The notes below the pieces were generated by a model. It saw nothing but the letters and a program-made list of their open reading frames with translations. It did no database searches and was not told the origin of the DNA. Positions 25,256 to 33,294 of a DNA stretch of 64,000 nucleotides are shown here, piece after piece (positions within the stretch are counted from its first letter, which is position 1; each line of letters opens with the position of its first letter). Origin of the DNA: Microbacterium sp. 10M-3C3 (GTDB lineage Bacteria > Actinomycetota > Actinomycetes > Actinomycetales > Microbacteriaceae); the NCBI RefSeq assembly GCF_003931875.1, contig NZ_CP034245.1, forward strand, positions 1,116,001 to 1,180,000, read 5' to 3'. Both the position numbers and the translations under genes were made by a program.

Positions 25256-26368
25256 TTACTCCGCGGCGATCAGATCGATCGCGGCGTTCACCTTCTCGCG
25301 CAGGGCGTCGCTGATGGGCGCGCTGCCGGCGGCGTCGGCCGCGGCGGTCTGGCCCTCTTCGCTGGCGACGTACTGCAGGAAGCCCTTGACCACCGGGGCG
25401 ACCGACGCGTCGGCGTACTCCTGGCACGCGATCATGTAGCTGATCAGGACGATCGGGTACACACCGGCCGTGGTCGAGGTGCGCTCGAGGGCGATGGCGA
25501 GGTCACCGTCCGCGCGGCCCTCCTCGAAGGGCGACTCGTCCGCGATCTTGGCGGCAGCCTCGGGGGAGTACTCGACGAACTCGTCGCCGACCTTGATGGC
25601 GGCCGTGGCGAGGCCCTCCTCCTTGGCACGGGACGCGTCGGCGTAGCCGATCGTGCCGTTTCCGCCGGCGACCGCCGACACGACGCCGGAGGTGCCGTTC
25701 GCACCCTCACCGCTGTCCAGCGGCCAGACGCCGTCGGGCTCGGACGTCCACACGTCGGGAGCAGTCTGGAAGAGGTAGTCGGTGAAGTTCTCGGTCGTAC
25801 CCGAGTCGTCCTGACGGTGGACCGGGGTCACGGCGAGGTCGGGGAGCGTCACGCCCTCGTTCAGCGCGGCGATCGCGGGGTCGTTCCACTTGGCGATCTT
25901 GCCCGAGAAGAGCCCGGCGACCGTCGCGGCGTCGAGGTTGAGCTTGTCGACGCCCTCGAGGTTGAAGATCACCGCGATCGGCGAGATGTAGGTCGGCAGC
26001 TCGATGATGCCCGAGCCCTCCGCGCAGCCGCTGAACGGGCCGGCTTCGATCTCATCGGACTTGAAGGCACGGTCCGAGCCGGCGAACGCGAAGGCGCCGG
26101 CCTGGAACGACTCACGACCGGCGCCGGAGCCGGCGGCATCGTACGAGATGGTCACGTCGGGGTTGGCGGTCTGGAAGCCTGCGGTCCACGCCTGGACCGC
26201 CACCTCCTGCGACGTAGCACCGCCGCCGGCGATCTCGCCGGAGAGGTCGGACGCAGCCGACGACGAGTCGCCGTTCGGGGTGCTGCCTTCGTTCGCGGCG
26301 CAGCCGGCGAGGGCGAGGGCCGCGACGGCGGCGACCGCGCCGAGCTTGGCGAAACGGGTGATCTTCAC
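25256..26368 (-). CDS. pstS: Phosphate-binding lipoprotein
   Basis: 370 residues from GTG 26368, placed by AAAGGATC just upstream and by the signal peptide that starts there; longer frames lack a signal. Lipobox ALAGC (Cys about residue 24). Phosphate-binding loops are readable: GGGATSQEV, GSGAGRESF, FAGSDRAF and HRQDDSGTTENFTDYL. Anchored outside the cell and delivers phosphate to PstCA. Preceded by a PHO box. Confidence 0.96.
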   Translation of the reverse strand: MKITRFAKLGAVAAVAALALAGCAANEGSTPNGDSSSAASDLSGEIAGGGATSQEVAVQAWTAGFQTANPDVTISYDAAGSGAGRESFQAGAFAFAGSDRAFKSDEIEAGPFSGCAEGSGIIELPTYISPIAVIFNLEGVDKLNLDAATVAGLFSGKIAKWNDPAIAALNEGVTLPDLAVTPVHRQDDSGTTENFTDYLFQTAPDVWTSEPDGVWPLDSGEGANGTSGVVSAVAGGNGTIGYADASRAKEEGLATAAIKVGDEFVEYSPEAAAKIADESPFEEGRADGDLAIALERTSTTAGVYPIVLISYMIACQEYADASVAPVVKGFLQYVASEEGQTAAADAAGSAPISDALREKVNAAIDLIAAE

Positions 26369-26442
26369 GATGGTGATCCTTTGCGGGATGTCGGGAACTG
26401 TGCGAACCCGGTGCAGGGCTCGTCCTGAAAGGTAGACACCGG

Positions 26443-26483
26443 CGCTTAATCGGAAGCGCTGTGCGGGTGAACGCGAGGTGAAC
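26443..26483 (-). promoter_or_regulatory. PHO box and promoter of pstS
   Basis: On the minus strand GTTCACC occurs twice exactly 11 bases apart (complement of 26477-26483 and 26466-26472), the actinobacterial PhoP/RegX3-type direct repeat. TTCACC of the second copy is 17 bases from a TAAGCG -10 candidate (complement of 26443-26448). A single GTTCACC on the plus strand at 26532-26538 points toward the NRPS gene. Confidence 0.8.
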
Positions 26484-26604
26484 GGCGCCAGGCCCTTCCC
26501 CACTCTTCCCGTGACCTCTGTGGCACGAAGCGTTCACCCGGACTCCGTACGGTGGCGGGCATGCCGCACCCCGAATCCGGCTCCGGACCCGCGGAGGCGT
26601 TCGC

Positions 26605-29600
26605 ATGACCGCGTCCGACCAGAGGGTCCTCGACCGTTCCGCCGATGTCGCCGCTGCGCGCACGCTCGTCGACGTGCTCGTGCAGACCACAACCGCGCAC
26701 CCGGAGGCGTCCGCGATCGACGACGGATCGGGGGCTCTCAGCTACGCCGAGCTTCTCGCACGGGTGCGGCGCACCGCGGCGCGCCTGCGCGCGGCCGGCG
26801 TGGACAGCGGCGATCGCGTCGGCATCCGGATGCCGTCGGGGTCGAAGGAGCTGTACATCAGCATCCTCGGCGTGCTGTTCGCCGGCGCGGCGTACGTCCC
26901 GGTGGACGCGGACGACCCCGACGAGCGCGCGCGGCTCGTGTTCGGCGAGGCCGGGGTGCGTGGCATCATCGGCGGCGAGGGGGTCTTCGTCGCGGCGACG
27001 GATGCGGCGACCGCGGATGCTGCGGACGATCCCGCACCCGCCGAGCTCTTCGCGGGGGACACGCCCCATCCGGGGACGGCGTCGGTCGCCACCGCGGCGC
27101 CGCCGACGCCCGACGACGACGCGTGGATCATCTTCACGTCGGGCTCCACCGGGGTGCCCAAGGGAGTGGCGGTCACCCACCGTTCCGCCGCCGCCTTCGT
27201 CGACGCCGAGGCCCGCCTGTTCCTCCGGGACGCGCCGCTGGGGCCGGGCGATCGCGTGCTCGCGGGCCTGTCCGTCGCCTTCGATGCGTCGTGCGAGGAG
27301 ATGTGGCTCGCGTGGCGGCACGGGGCATGTCTCGTACCCGCGCCGCGCTCGCTTGTGCGATCGGGGGAAGACCTCGCGCCGTGGCTGCTGCGCCAGACGA
27401 TCTCCGTCGTGTCGACCGTGCCCACCCTCGCCGCGATGTGGCCGAGCGACGCGATCGAGAATGTGCGGCTGCTGATCTTCGGCGGCGAGGCCTGCCCGCC
27501 GGAGCTGGCGGCGCGGCTGGTGGATGAGGGCCGAGAGGTGTGGAACACGTACGGACCCACCGAGGCCACGGTCGTGGCGTGCGCCGCCCTCCTCGATGGG
27601 ACGACGCCGGTGCGCATCGGACTGCCGCTGGACGGCTGGGAGCTCGCCGTCGTCGACAGAGACGGACAGAGGGTGGCCGAGGGCGGCGTCGGCGAGCTCA
27701 TCATCGGCGGGGTAGGCCTCGCGCGCTATCTGGACCCTGCGAAGGATGCCGAGAAGTACGCGCCTCTGCCCACGCTCGGCTGGCAGCGCGCGTACCGCTC
27801 CGGCGATCTCGTGCGCTTCGAGCACGCGGGGCTGGTCTTCCAAGGCCGTGCGGACGACCAGGTCAAGGTCGGCGGCCGCCGCGTCGAGCTCGGTGAGATC
27901 GAGGCCGCGCTGCACGACCTGCCGGGCGTGACGGCCGCGGCGGCCGCGGTGCGCACGAGCGAGGCCGGCGTGCCGCTGCTCGTCGGCTATCTCGTCGCCG
28001 ACGACCCGGATGCGTTCGATCGTGCTGCCGCGCGCGCGGCGCTCGCCGAGCGGCTGCCCGCGGGCATCGCGCCGCTGCTGGCGGTCGTCCCGGACCTTCC
28101 CGTCCGCACGTCCGGGAAAGTAGACCGTGCCGCGTTGCCCTGGCCGCTTCCCGGGGTGGAGGCTCCGCCCGCGTCTGATCTCACCCCCGCCGAAAGCTGG
28201 TTGGCGGAGCAGTGGCAGGCGGTGCTCGGCATGCCCGTGCCCGGACGGGACGCCGACTTCTTCGACCTCGGCGGCGGCTCGCTCGCGGCGGCACAGCTCG
28301 TCTCGCGCATCCGCCAGCGCGTGCCGGAGTTCTCCGTCGCGGACATCTACGACGTGCCGCGCCTGGCCGCGATGGCCACGGCGTTGGGTGCCCTTCCGGA
28401 TGATGATGCCGACCGCGACTACCGACGCCCGGCGCCGACCCCGCGGCGCACGCAGTGGGCGCAGACGCTGCTGGGGGCACCCCTGTTCGTCCTCTCCGGA
28501 ATCCGATGGGTCCTATACCTCCTGACCGCCGCGGCCGTGCTGCGGCTCGTACCCGGTTTCGAGGTGCTGCCGTCGGTGCCGTGGCCGGTTCTCGTGGTGG
28601 GGCTCCTGGTCTTCGCGACGCCGTTCGGACGGATGGCGATCGCGGTCGTCGCAGCACGGCTTCTGCTGGCCGGCGTCGAGCCCGGCGACTATCCGCGCGG
28701 GGGCGGCGTGCACCTGCGGCTGTGGCTCGCCGAGCAGATCGCCGACCAGGTCGACGCCGCGGGGCTCGCAGGCGCGCCGTGGGTCGTGTATTACGCGCGC
28801 GCCCTCGGTGCGCGCATCGGCAGGAACGTCGACCTGCACACGCTGCCGCCGGTCACGGGGATGCTGGAGATCGGCGACGGCGCATCGATCGAGCCCGAGG
28901 TCGACCTCGCCGGGTACTGGATCGATGGTGACCTCCTGCGCCTGGGCGCTGTCCGCATCGGTGCGGATGCGGCGGTCGGTGCACGCTCGACGCTCGCGCC
29001 GGGGACGAGGATCGGGCAGCGCGCGGTGATCGCGCCGGGGTCGGCGGTGTTCGGCCGCGTGAAGGCTGATCAGGCGTGGGCGGGCTCGCCGGCCGTCCGC
29101 GTGGGCGGCGCGGGCGAGGGGTGGCCCTCAGAGCGCCCGCCGGCGCCGCGACGCTGGCTGTGGGCGTACGCCGCGTCGGCGGTCGTGCTCGCGGTCCTTC
29201 CGCTGATCGCCTTCGCAGCCGGTGGGCTCGTGCTCGCAGCGGGACTTCGCGGCGCGGCCGACCTGCTCTCTGCCGCGCTGGCCGCCTTCGCGTGGCTCGT
29301 GCCCGCGGTCGTCGTGGTCGGCATCGTGTTCGCCGCGTCGGTCGTCGCGCTCGTGCGCCTGTTGTCCGTGAGGCTTGACGAGGGCACCCATCCCGTGCGC
29401 AGCCGCGTCGCGTGGCAGGCATGGACGATCGAGCGCCTGCTCGACCTGGCTCGCACGGTGCTGTTCCCGCTGTACTCATCGCTGTTCACGCCCGTGTGGC
29501 TGCGGATGCTGGGTGCCGAGGTCGGCCGCGACGTCGAGGCGTCGACCGTGCTGCTGCTGCCGTCGCTCACACGCGTCGAAGACGGCGCTTTCCTCGCCGA

Positions 29601-30564
29601 CGACACGATGGTCGCGTCGTACGAGCTGCATGCCGGGTGGCTGCGCCTGGGCGCCGTGCGCATCGGTAAGCGCGCCTTCCTCGGGAACTCGGGCATGGCT
29701 GCGCCGGGTCACCGCGTGCCGCGCGACGGACTCGTCGCCGTGCTCTCATCCGCGCCCGCGAAGGCGAAGGCGGGTTCGTCCTGGCTCGGCTCACCGGCGG
29801 TGCGCCTGCGCCGCCAGCCCGCCGCGGGTGACCAGAGCCGCACGTACCGTCCGTCTGCGGCGCTGCGCGCCGCGCGCGCCGCGTGGGAGCTCGGCCGCTT
29901 CGTTCCGGTGGTCGTCACGTGCGGCATCGGCCTGGGCGTCCTGTTCGGCCTCGCCGCGCTGTGGGAGGCGGTCGGACCGATCGCCACGGTCCTCGCATCC
30001 GGTCCGGTGCTGCTGGCGGCAGGAGCCGCAGCGGCCGCCGTCACGACCCTGGCGAAGTGGACGATCGTCGGCCCGATCGGTGCGGGGGAGCAGCCGCTGT
30101 GGTCGAGCTTCGTGTGGCGCACGGAGGTGTCGGACACCTTCACCGAGATGGTCGCCGCGCCGTGGTTCGCGCGGGGCGCGGCGGGCACGCCCGCGCTCGC
30201 GGTGTGGCTGCGCACTCTGGGCGCCCGGATCGGTCGTGGAGTGTGGTGCGACAGCTACTGGCTGCCCGAGCCCGACCTCGTCACCCTGGGAGACGCGTCC
30301 ACCGTCAACCGCGGGTGCGTCGTGCAGACGCACCTGTTCCATGATCGAATCATGAGCATGGACACCGTGGAGCTCGAGCCGGGGGCGACCCTCGGTCCGC
30401 ACAGCGTCATCCTGCCCGCCGCGGCCATCGGCGCGGATGCGACCGTCGGGCCGGCATCGCTGGTCATGCGCGGAGAACACGTGCCGGTCGGTTCGCGGTG
30501 GAGCGGCAACCCGATCGGGCCGTGGCGCGCTGTGCGGGTGCGTCCGTACCAGTCGGCCTCGTGA
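26605..30564 (+). CDS. Pls/PosA-type single-module non-ribosomal peptide synthetase
   Basis: 1319 residues. Adenylation domain about 1-515: A3 IIFTSGSTGVPKG (from about 175), A4 FDASCEEMW, A5 NTYGPTEATV, A7 YRSGDLVRF, A10 lysine in RTSGKVDRA. Thiolation domain about 525-600 with phosphopantetheine Ser559 in LGGGSLAAA. No condensation or thioesterase domain; instead three soluble hexapeptide-like domains (about 720-830, 970-1050, 1195-1310) alternate with pairs of membrane helices, the layout of epsilon-poly-L-lysine synthetase and PosA. Aligning by hand on GrsA-PheA gives the specificity residues D-A-E-S-I-G-T-V-V-K; Glu at position 239 suggests a basic amino acid, but this is inference. Start ATG 26605 follows GCGGAGG. 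Overlaps the peptidase gene by four bases; the promoter region is shared with pstS. Confidence 0.88.
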   Translation: MTASDQRVLDRSADVAAARTLVDVLVQTTTAHPEASAIDDGSGALSYAELLARVRRTAARLRAAGVDSGDRVGIRMPSGSKELYISILGVLFAGAAYVPVDADDPDERARLVFGEAGVRGIIGGEGVFVAATDAATADAADDPAPAELFAGDTPHPGTASVATAAPPTPDDDAWIIFTSGSTGVPKGVAVTHRSAAAFVDAEARLFLRDAPLGPGDRVLAGLSVAFDASCEEMWLAWRHGACLVPAPRSLVRSGEDLAPWLLRQTISVVSTVPTLAAMWPSDAIENVRLLIFGGEACPPELAARLVDEGREVWNTYGPTEATVVACAALLDGTTPVRIGLPLDGWELAVVDRDGQRVAEGGVGELIIGGVGLARYLDPAKDAEKYAPLPTLGWQRAYRSGDLVRFEHAGLVFQGRADDQVKVGGRRVELGEIEAALHDLPGVTAAAAAVRTSEAGVPLLVGYLVADDPDAFDRAAARAALAERLPAGIAPLLAVVPDLPVRTSGKVDRAALPWPLPGVEAPPASDLTPAESWLAEQWQAVLGMPVPGRDADFFDLGGGSLAAAQLVSRIRQRVPEFSVADIYDVPRLAAMATALGALPDDDADRDYRRPAPTPRRTQWAQTLLGAPLFVLSGIRWVLYLLTAAAVLRLVPGFEVLPSVPWPVLVVGLLVFATPFGRMAIAVVAARLLLAGVEPGDYPRGGGVHLRLWLAEQIADQVDAAGLAGAPWVVYYARALGARIGRNVDLHTLPPVTGMLEIGDGASIEPEVDLAGYWIDGDLLRLGAVRIGADAAVGARSTLAPGTRIGQRAVIAPGSAVFGRVKADQAWAGSPAVRVGGAGEGWPSERPPAPRRWLWAYAASAVVLAVLPLIAFAAGGLVLAAGLRGAADLLSAALAAFAWLVPAVVVVGIVFAASVVALVRLLSVRLDEGTHPVRSRVAWQAWTIERLLDLARTVLFPLYSSLFTPVWLRMLGAEVGRDVEASTVLLLPSLTRVEDGAFLADDTMVASYELHAGWLRLGAVRIGKRAFLGNSGMAAPGHRVPRDGLVAVLSSAPAKAKAGSSWLGSPAVRLRRQPAAGDQSRTYRPSAALRAARAAWELGRFVPVVVTCGIGLGVLFGLAALWEAVGPIATVLASGPVLLAAGAAAAAVTTLAKWTIVGPIGAGEQPLWSSFVWRTEVSDTFTEMVAAPWFARGAAGTPALAVWLRTLGARIGRGVWCDSYWLPEPDLVTLGDASTVNRGCVVQTHLFHDRIMSMDTVELEPGATLGPHSVILPAAAIGADATVGPASLVMRGEHVPVGSRWSGNPIGPWRAVRVRPYQSAS

Positions 30565-31853
30565 GCGCGGTCATCGCACCGGACCCGTATCTGCCGCAGA
30601 GCGGCGAGACGTCGTTCGGGGTCGCGTCATACGATCTCGAGCTGTCCTACCGGGTGCGCACGAACCGTCTCGAGGGCGTCGCGCGCCTGGTAGCCGTCGC
30701 CTTCGAGCCGCTGCGCGCGTTCAACCTCGACCTCGTCGGCCTGCGCGCGACACGCGTCCGCGTCGGGGCGAACGTGCGGGCGCGCTTCTCGCAGGGTCCG
30801 CGCAAGCTGCGGATCACCCCGGACGATCCGATCCCGGCGGGGGAGAGCTTCGCCGTCGAGGTGGCGTACGCGGGCGTACCGGCGCCCCGATCGTCGCGCT
30901 GGGGGGCGATCGGCTGGGAGGAGCTCGCCGACGGCGCCCTTGTGGCCGGCCAGCCCTCCGGCGCGCCGACGTGGTTCCCGTGCAACGACCGGCTGTCCGA
31001 CCGCGCGACGTACCGCATCGCGATCACGACGGACGGGGAGTACGCCGCGATCGGGACCGGGCGCCCCGGCCCCGTCACCCGCTCCGGCGGCCGCGTGCGC
31101 GCCGAGTTCTCGACCGACGTCCCGACGGCCACGTACCTGGCCGCCGTGCAGATCGGGCGGTACCGCACACGCGAGATCGCCGCGCCGGCGGCTACGGTGA
31201 CGGTGTCGGCCCCGCGCTCGCGCGACACCGAGGTCGCGCGGGCGTTCGCAGCGGTACCCGCGATGCTCGGCGCCTTCACGGCCGCGTTCGGGCCCTACCC
31301 GCAGGATGCCTGCGCGCTCGTCGTGACCGAGGACGAGCTGGAGATCCCGCTGGAAGCGCAGGGGATGGCCGTGTTCGGGGTCAACCACCTCGCACCGGCC
31401 GCGCAGCGCCTCGTCGCGCACGAGATCGCCCACCAGTGGTTCGGCAACAGCGTCGGGCTCGCGCGCTGGAGCGACATCTGGCTCAACGAGGGATTCGCCT
31501 GCTACGCCGAATGGCTGTGGTCGGAGGCCTCGGGGGGTCCGGATGCGGCGGAACTCGCCGCGCACCATCACGCGCGCCTCGCGGCCTCTCCGCAGGATCT
31601 CGTCATCGCCGACCCCGGTGCCGACCGGATGTTCGACGATCGGGTCTACAAGCGGGGTGCGCTCGCCCTGCAGGCTTTGCGCGGACGGCTCGGTGACGGC
31701 GCCTTCTTCGCGCTCGTGCGCGACTGGGCCACGACCCATCGCCACCGCCTCGTCACGACTGACGACTTCCGCGCCGCGGCGGCTGCCGCCGGTGCAGGAC
31801 CGCTGCTCGCGGAGTGGATCGACCGCCCCGCACTGCCCTCACTCGCGAGGTGA
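30561..31853 (+). CDS. Short M1-family zinc metallopeptidase
   Basis: 430 residues; GTG 30561 overlaps the NRPS stop (GTGA), implying coupled translation. Zinc site HEIAHQWFG (His287, His291) with the third ligand Glu310 in WLNEGFACY. Family members of about 850 residues carry a C-terminal helical domain missing here; it is a compact form. Where classic aminopeptidases have GAMEN, this has LEAQGMAVFG, so the glutamate that recognises a free N-terminus is not in its usual context. No signal peptide. By position it may trim or hydrolyse the NRPS product; a self-protection or turnover role is inferred. Confidence 0.87.
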   Translation: MSAVIAPDPYLPQSGETSFGVASYDLELSYRVRTNRLEGVARLVAVAFEPLRAFNLDLVGLRATRVRVGANVRARFSQGPRKLRITPDDPIPAGESFAVEVAYAGVPAPRSSRWGAIGWEELADGALVAGQPSGAPTWFPCNDRLSDRATYRIAITTDGEYAAIGTGRPGPVTRSGGRVRAEFSTDVPTATYLAAVQIGRYRTREIAAPAATVTVSAPRSRDTEVARAFAAVPAMLGAFTAAFGPYPQDACALVVTEDELEIPLEAQGMAVFGVNHLAPAAQRLVAHEIAHQWFGNSVGLARWSDIWLNEGFACYAEWLWSEASGGPDAAELAAHHHARLAASPQDLVIADPGADRMFDDRVYKRGALALQALRGRLGDGAFFALVRDWATTHRHRLVTTDDFRAAAAAAGAGPLLAEWIDRPALPSLAR

Positions 31854-32354
31854 CCGCGGGATCACCGCGACCGAGACGAGCATGCCCGGCGGGCCCGCCG
31901 CGTCCCACCCCGTGATCGAACCAGCACGCCGGGGGAAACGCGCGCACCAACGATCCTCCTCCTCGGTGATCCGCACGGCACCGGGGTCGATGCGCAGTGC
32001 ACGCCCGTCGGCCTTGAGCACCGCCTCGACGCGGACCCAATCGCGCAGGCCGGCGCCGGCACGCAGCACGCGGTCGAGGTTCAGGTCGTCCGAGCGCTCC
32101 GGCTCGGCGTCGATGCCGACAGCCGACGCCTCGGCAGCGACCGCGACGACGGCGTATCCTCCGGCGTACGCGATGCTCAGCGCCGGTCCGCCGCCGCGAA
32201 GGACTGGTCGGCCATGATCACCACCGCATCGGGAGCAGACCGACACGACCTCGGCGCCGGGCAGCATGCGTGCGATGAGCGCGCGTGAGACTTCGCGCGG
32301 CGCGGCAGCCCCCACCGCTGCCCATCCCAGCCGCACATCGGCGGGCCCGCACAC
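31839..32354 (-). CDS. 4'-phosphopantetheinyl transferase
   Basis: 171 residues. Moves phosphopantetheine from CoA to carrier-domain serines. AVGIDAEPE (about 90-98) supplies the magnesium-binding acidic pair and WVRVEAVLKADGRAL corresponds to the W-x-x-KEA-x-x-K motif, with Val-Glu-Ala in place of Lys-Glu-Ala. GTG 32354 is one base after the stop of the upstream Nudix gene, so it is the third gene of the ppk operon. It converges with and overlaps the peptidase gene by 15 bases. Most likely activates Ser559 of the NRPS. The substituted lysine is a mild oddity. Confidence 0.8.
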   Translation of the reverse strand: MCGPADVRLGWAAVGAAAPREVSRALIARMLPGAEVVSVCSRCGGDHGRPVLRGGGPALSIAYAGGYAVVAVAAEASAVGIDAEPERSDDLNLDRVLRAGAGLRDWVRVEAVLKADGRALRIDPGAVRITEEEDRWCARFPRRAGSITGWDAAGPPGMLVSVAVIPRSPRE

Positions 32355-32355
32355 G

Positions 32356-33294
32356 TCAGACCCGCGGTTCGTGCGTCTCGATCGACACGATGCCCGATCC
32401 CGGGTGGTCGACCGAGAGGTGCGCGACGGAGAAGGCAGCCGTCTCGAGCGCGGAGGCGCTGCCGAGGTACGAGCCGGGAAGGGTGCCGGTCGCCATCGCG
32501 AGTTCGCTGAGGATGTCGGGCAGCACGGGGCCGTGGCTGCAGAGGACGACGGGGCGCCGCGCGCGCACCCGTTCGCCGACGACGGCGCGCGCGTCGGAGG
32601 CGCCGTCCTCCCATGCATCCTGGCTGATGAGCGCGGTCTGGTCGATGCGCCGGCCGAGTGCCGCCGACAGCGGCGTGACGGTGCGGATGCAGCGCTCCGC
32701 GGGACTGGACACGATCCGCCGCACGCCGAAGGCGAGGAGCGGTCCGACGATCGCCTGGGACTGCTTCTTGCCGCGCGGCGCCAGCGGGCGCTGGGCGTCG
32801 GGCCCCCCCCAGTCGTCGCGCGAGACGGCCTTCGCGTGGCGCAGGACGATCAGCGGGAAGGTGCGCAGCACACCCTGGTCCAGCAGCGCCGCGAACGCGT
32901 CGAGGATCTCGACGTCGACCGGGTAGCTCAGGCGCTTGCGCGCCTTCTTGACGCTCGCCCACTCCAGCCCCGCGATCTCGCGGTTGGGCACGAAGGATGA
33001 CGCCCGCACCGCCGCATCCGTCGCCTCGGCCGCCCAGTAGTGGACGATCTTCTCGCGCGACTTCGGGAGGTGGTACCGGGAGACACCGACCGGGGCGCCG
33101 AGGGCGACGCGGATGCCCGTCTCCTCGCGGATCTCGCGCACGGCGGTCTCGGCGAGCGTCTCACCCGGATCGACCTTGCCCTTGGGCAGCGTGATGTCGC
33201 GGTACTTCGTGCGGTGCACCATCAGCACGCGCACCTTGCCCTCGACCAGTCGCCACACCACTCCGCCGGCTGCGTAGACGGCGGTCGCGGTCAT
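32356..33294 (-). CDS. MutT1-type Nudix hydrolase fused to SixA-like histidine phosphatase
   Basis: 312 residues. Nudix domain about 1-140 with the box [23 protein letters not shown]-terminal histidine-phosphatase domain from about 150 ([23 protein letters not shown] holds the second histidine). The same fusion in mycobacteria (MutT1) cleans 8-oxo-dGTP and diadenosine polyphosphates in two steps. ATG 33294 overlaps the ppk stop by four bases. Confidence 0.92.
   Translation of the reverse strand: MTATAVYAAGGVVWRLVEGKVRVLMVHRTKYRDITLPKGKVDPGETLAETAVREIREETGIRVALGAPVGVSRYHLPKSREKIVHYWAAEATDAAVRASSFVPNREIAGLEWASVKKARKRLSYPVDVEILDAFAALLDQGVLRTFPLIVLRHAKAVSRDDWGGPDAQRPLAPRGKKQSQAIVGPLLAFGVRRIVSSPAERCIRTVTPLSAALGRRIDQTALISQDAWEDGASDARAVVGERVRARRPVVLCSHGPVLPDILSELAMATGTLPGSYLGSASALETAAFSVAHLSVDHPGSGIVSIETHEPRV

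Noticed and set aside
26369..26503. Longer PstS with 45 extra residues
   Set aside because: It would bury the lipoprotein signal peptide; GTG 26368 has AAAGGATC upstream.
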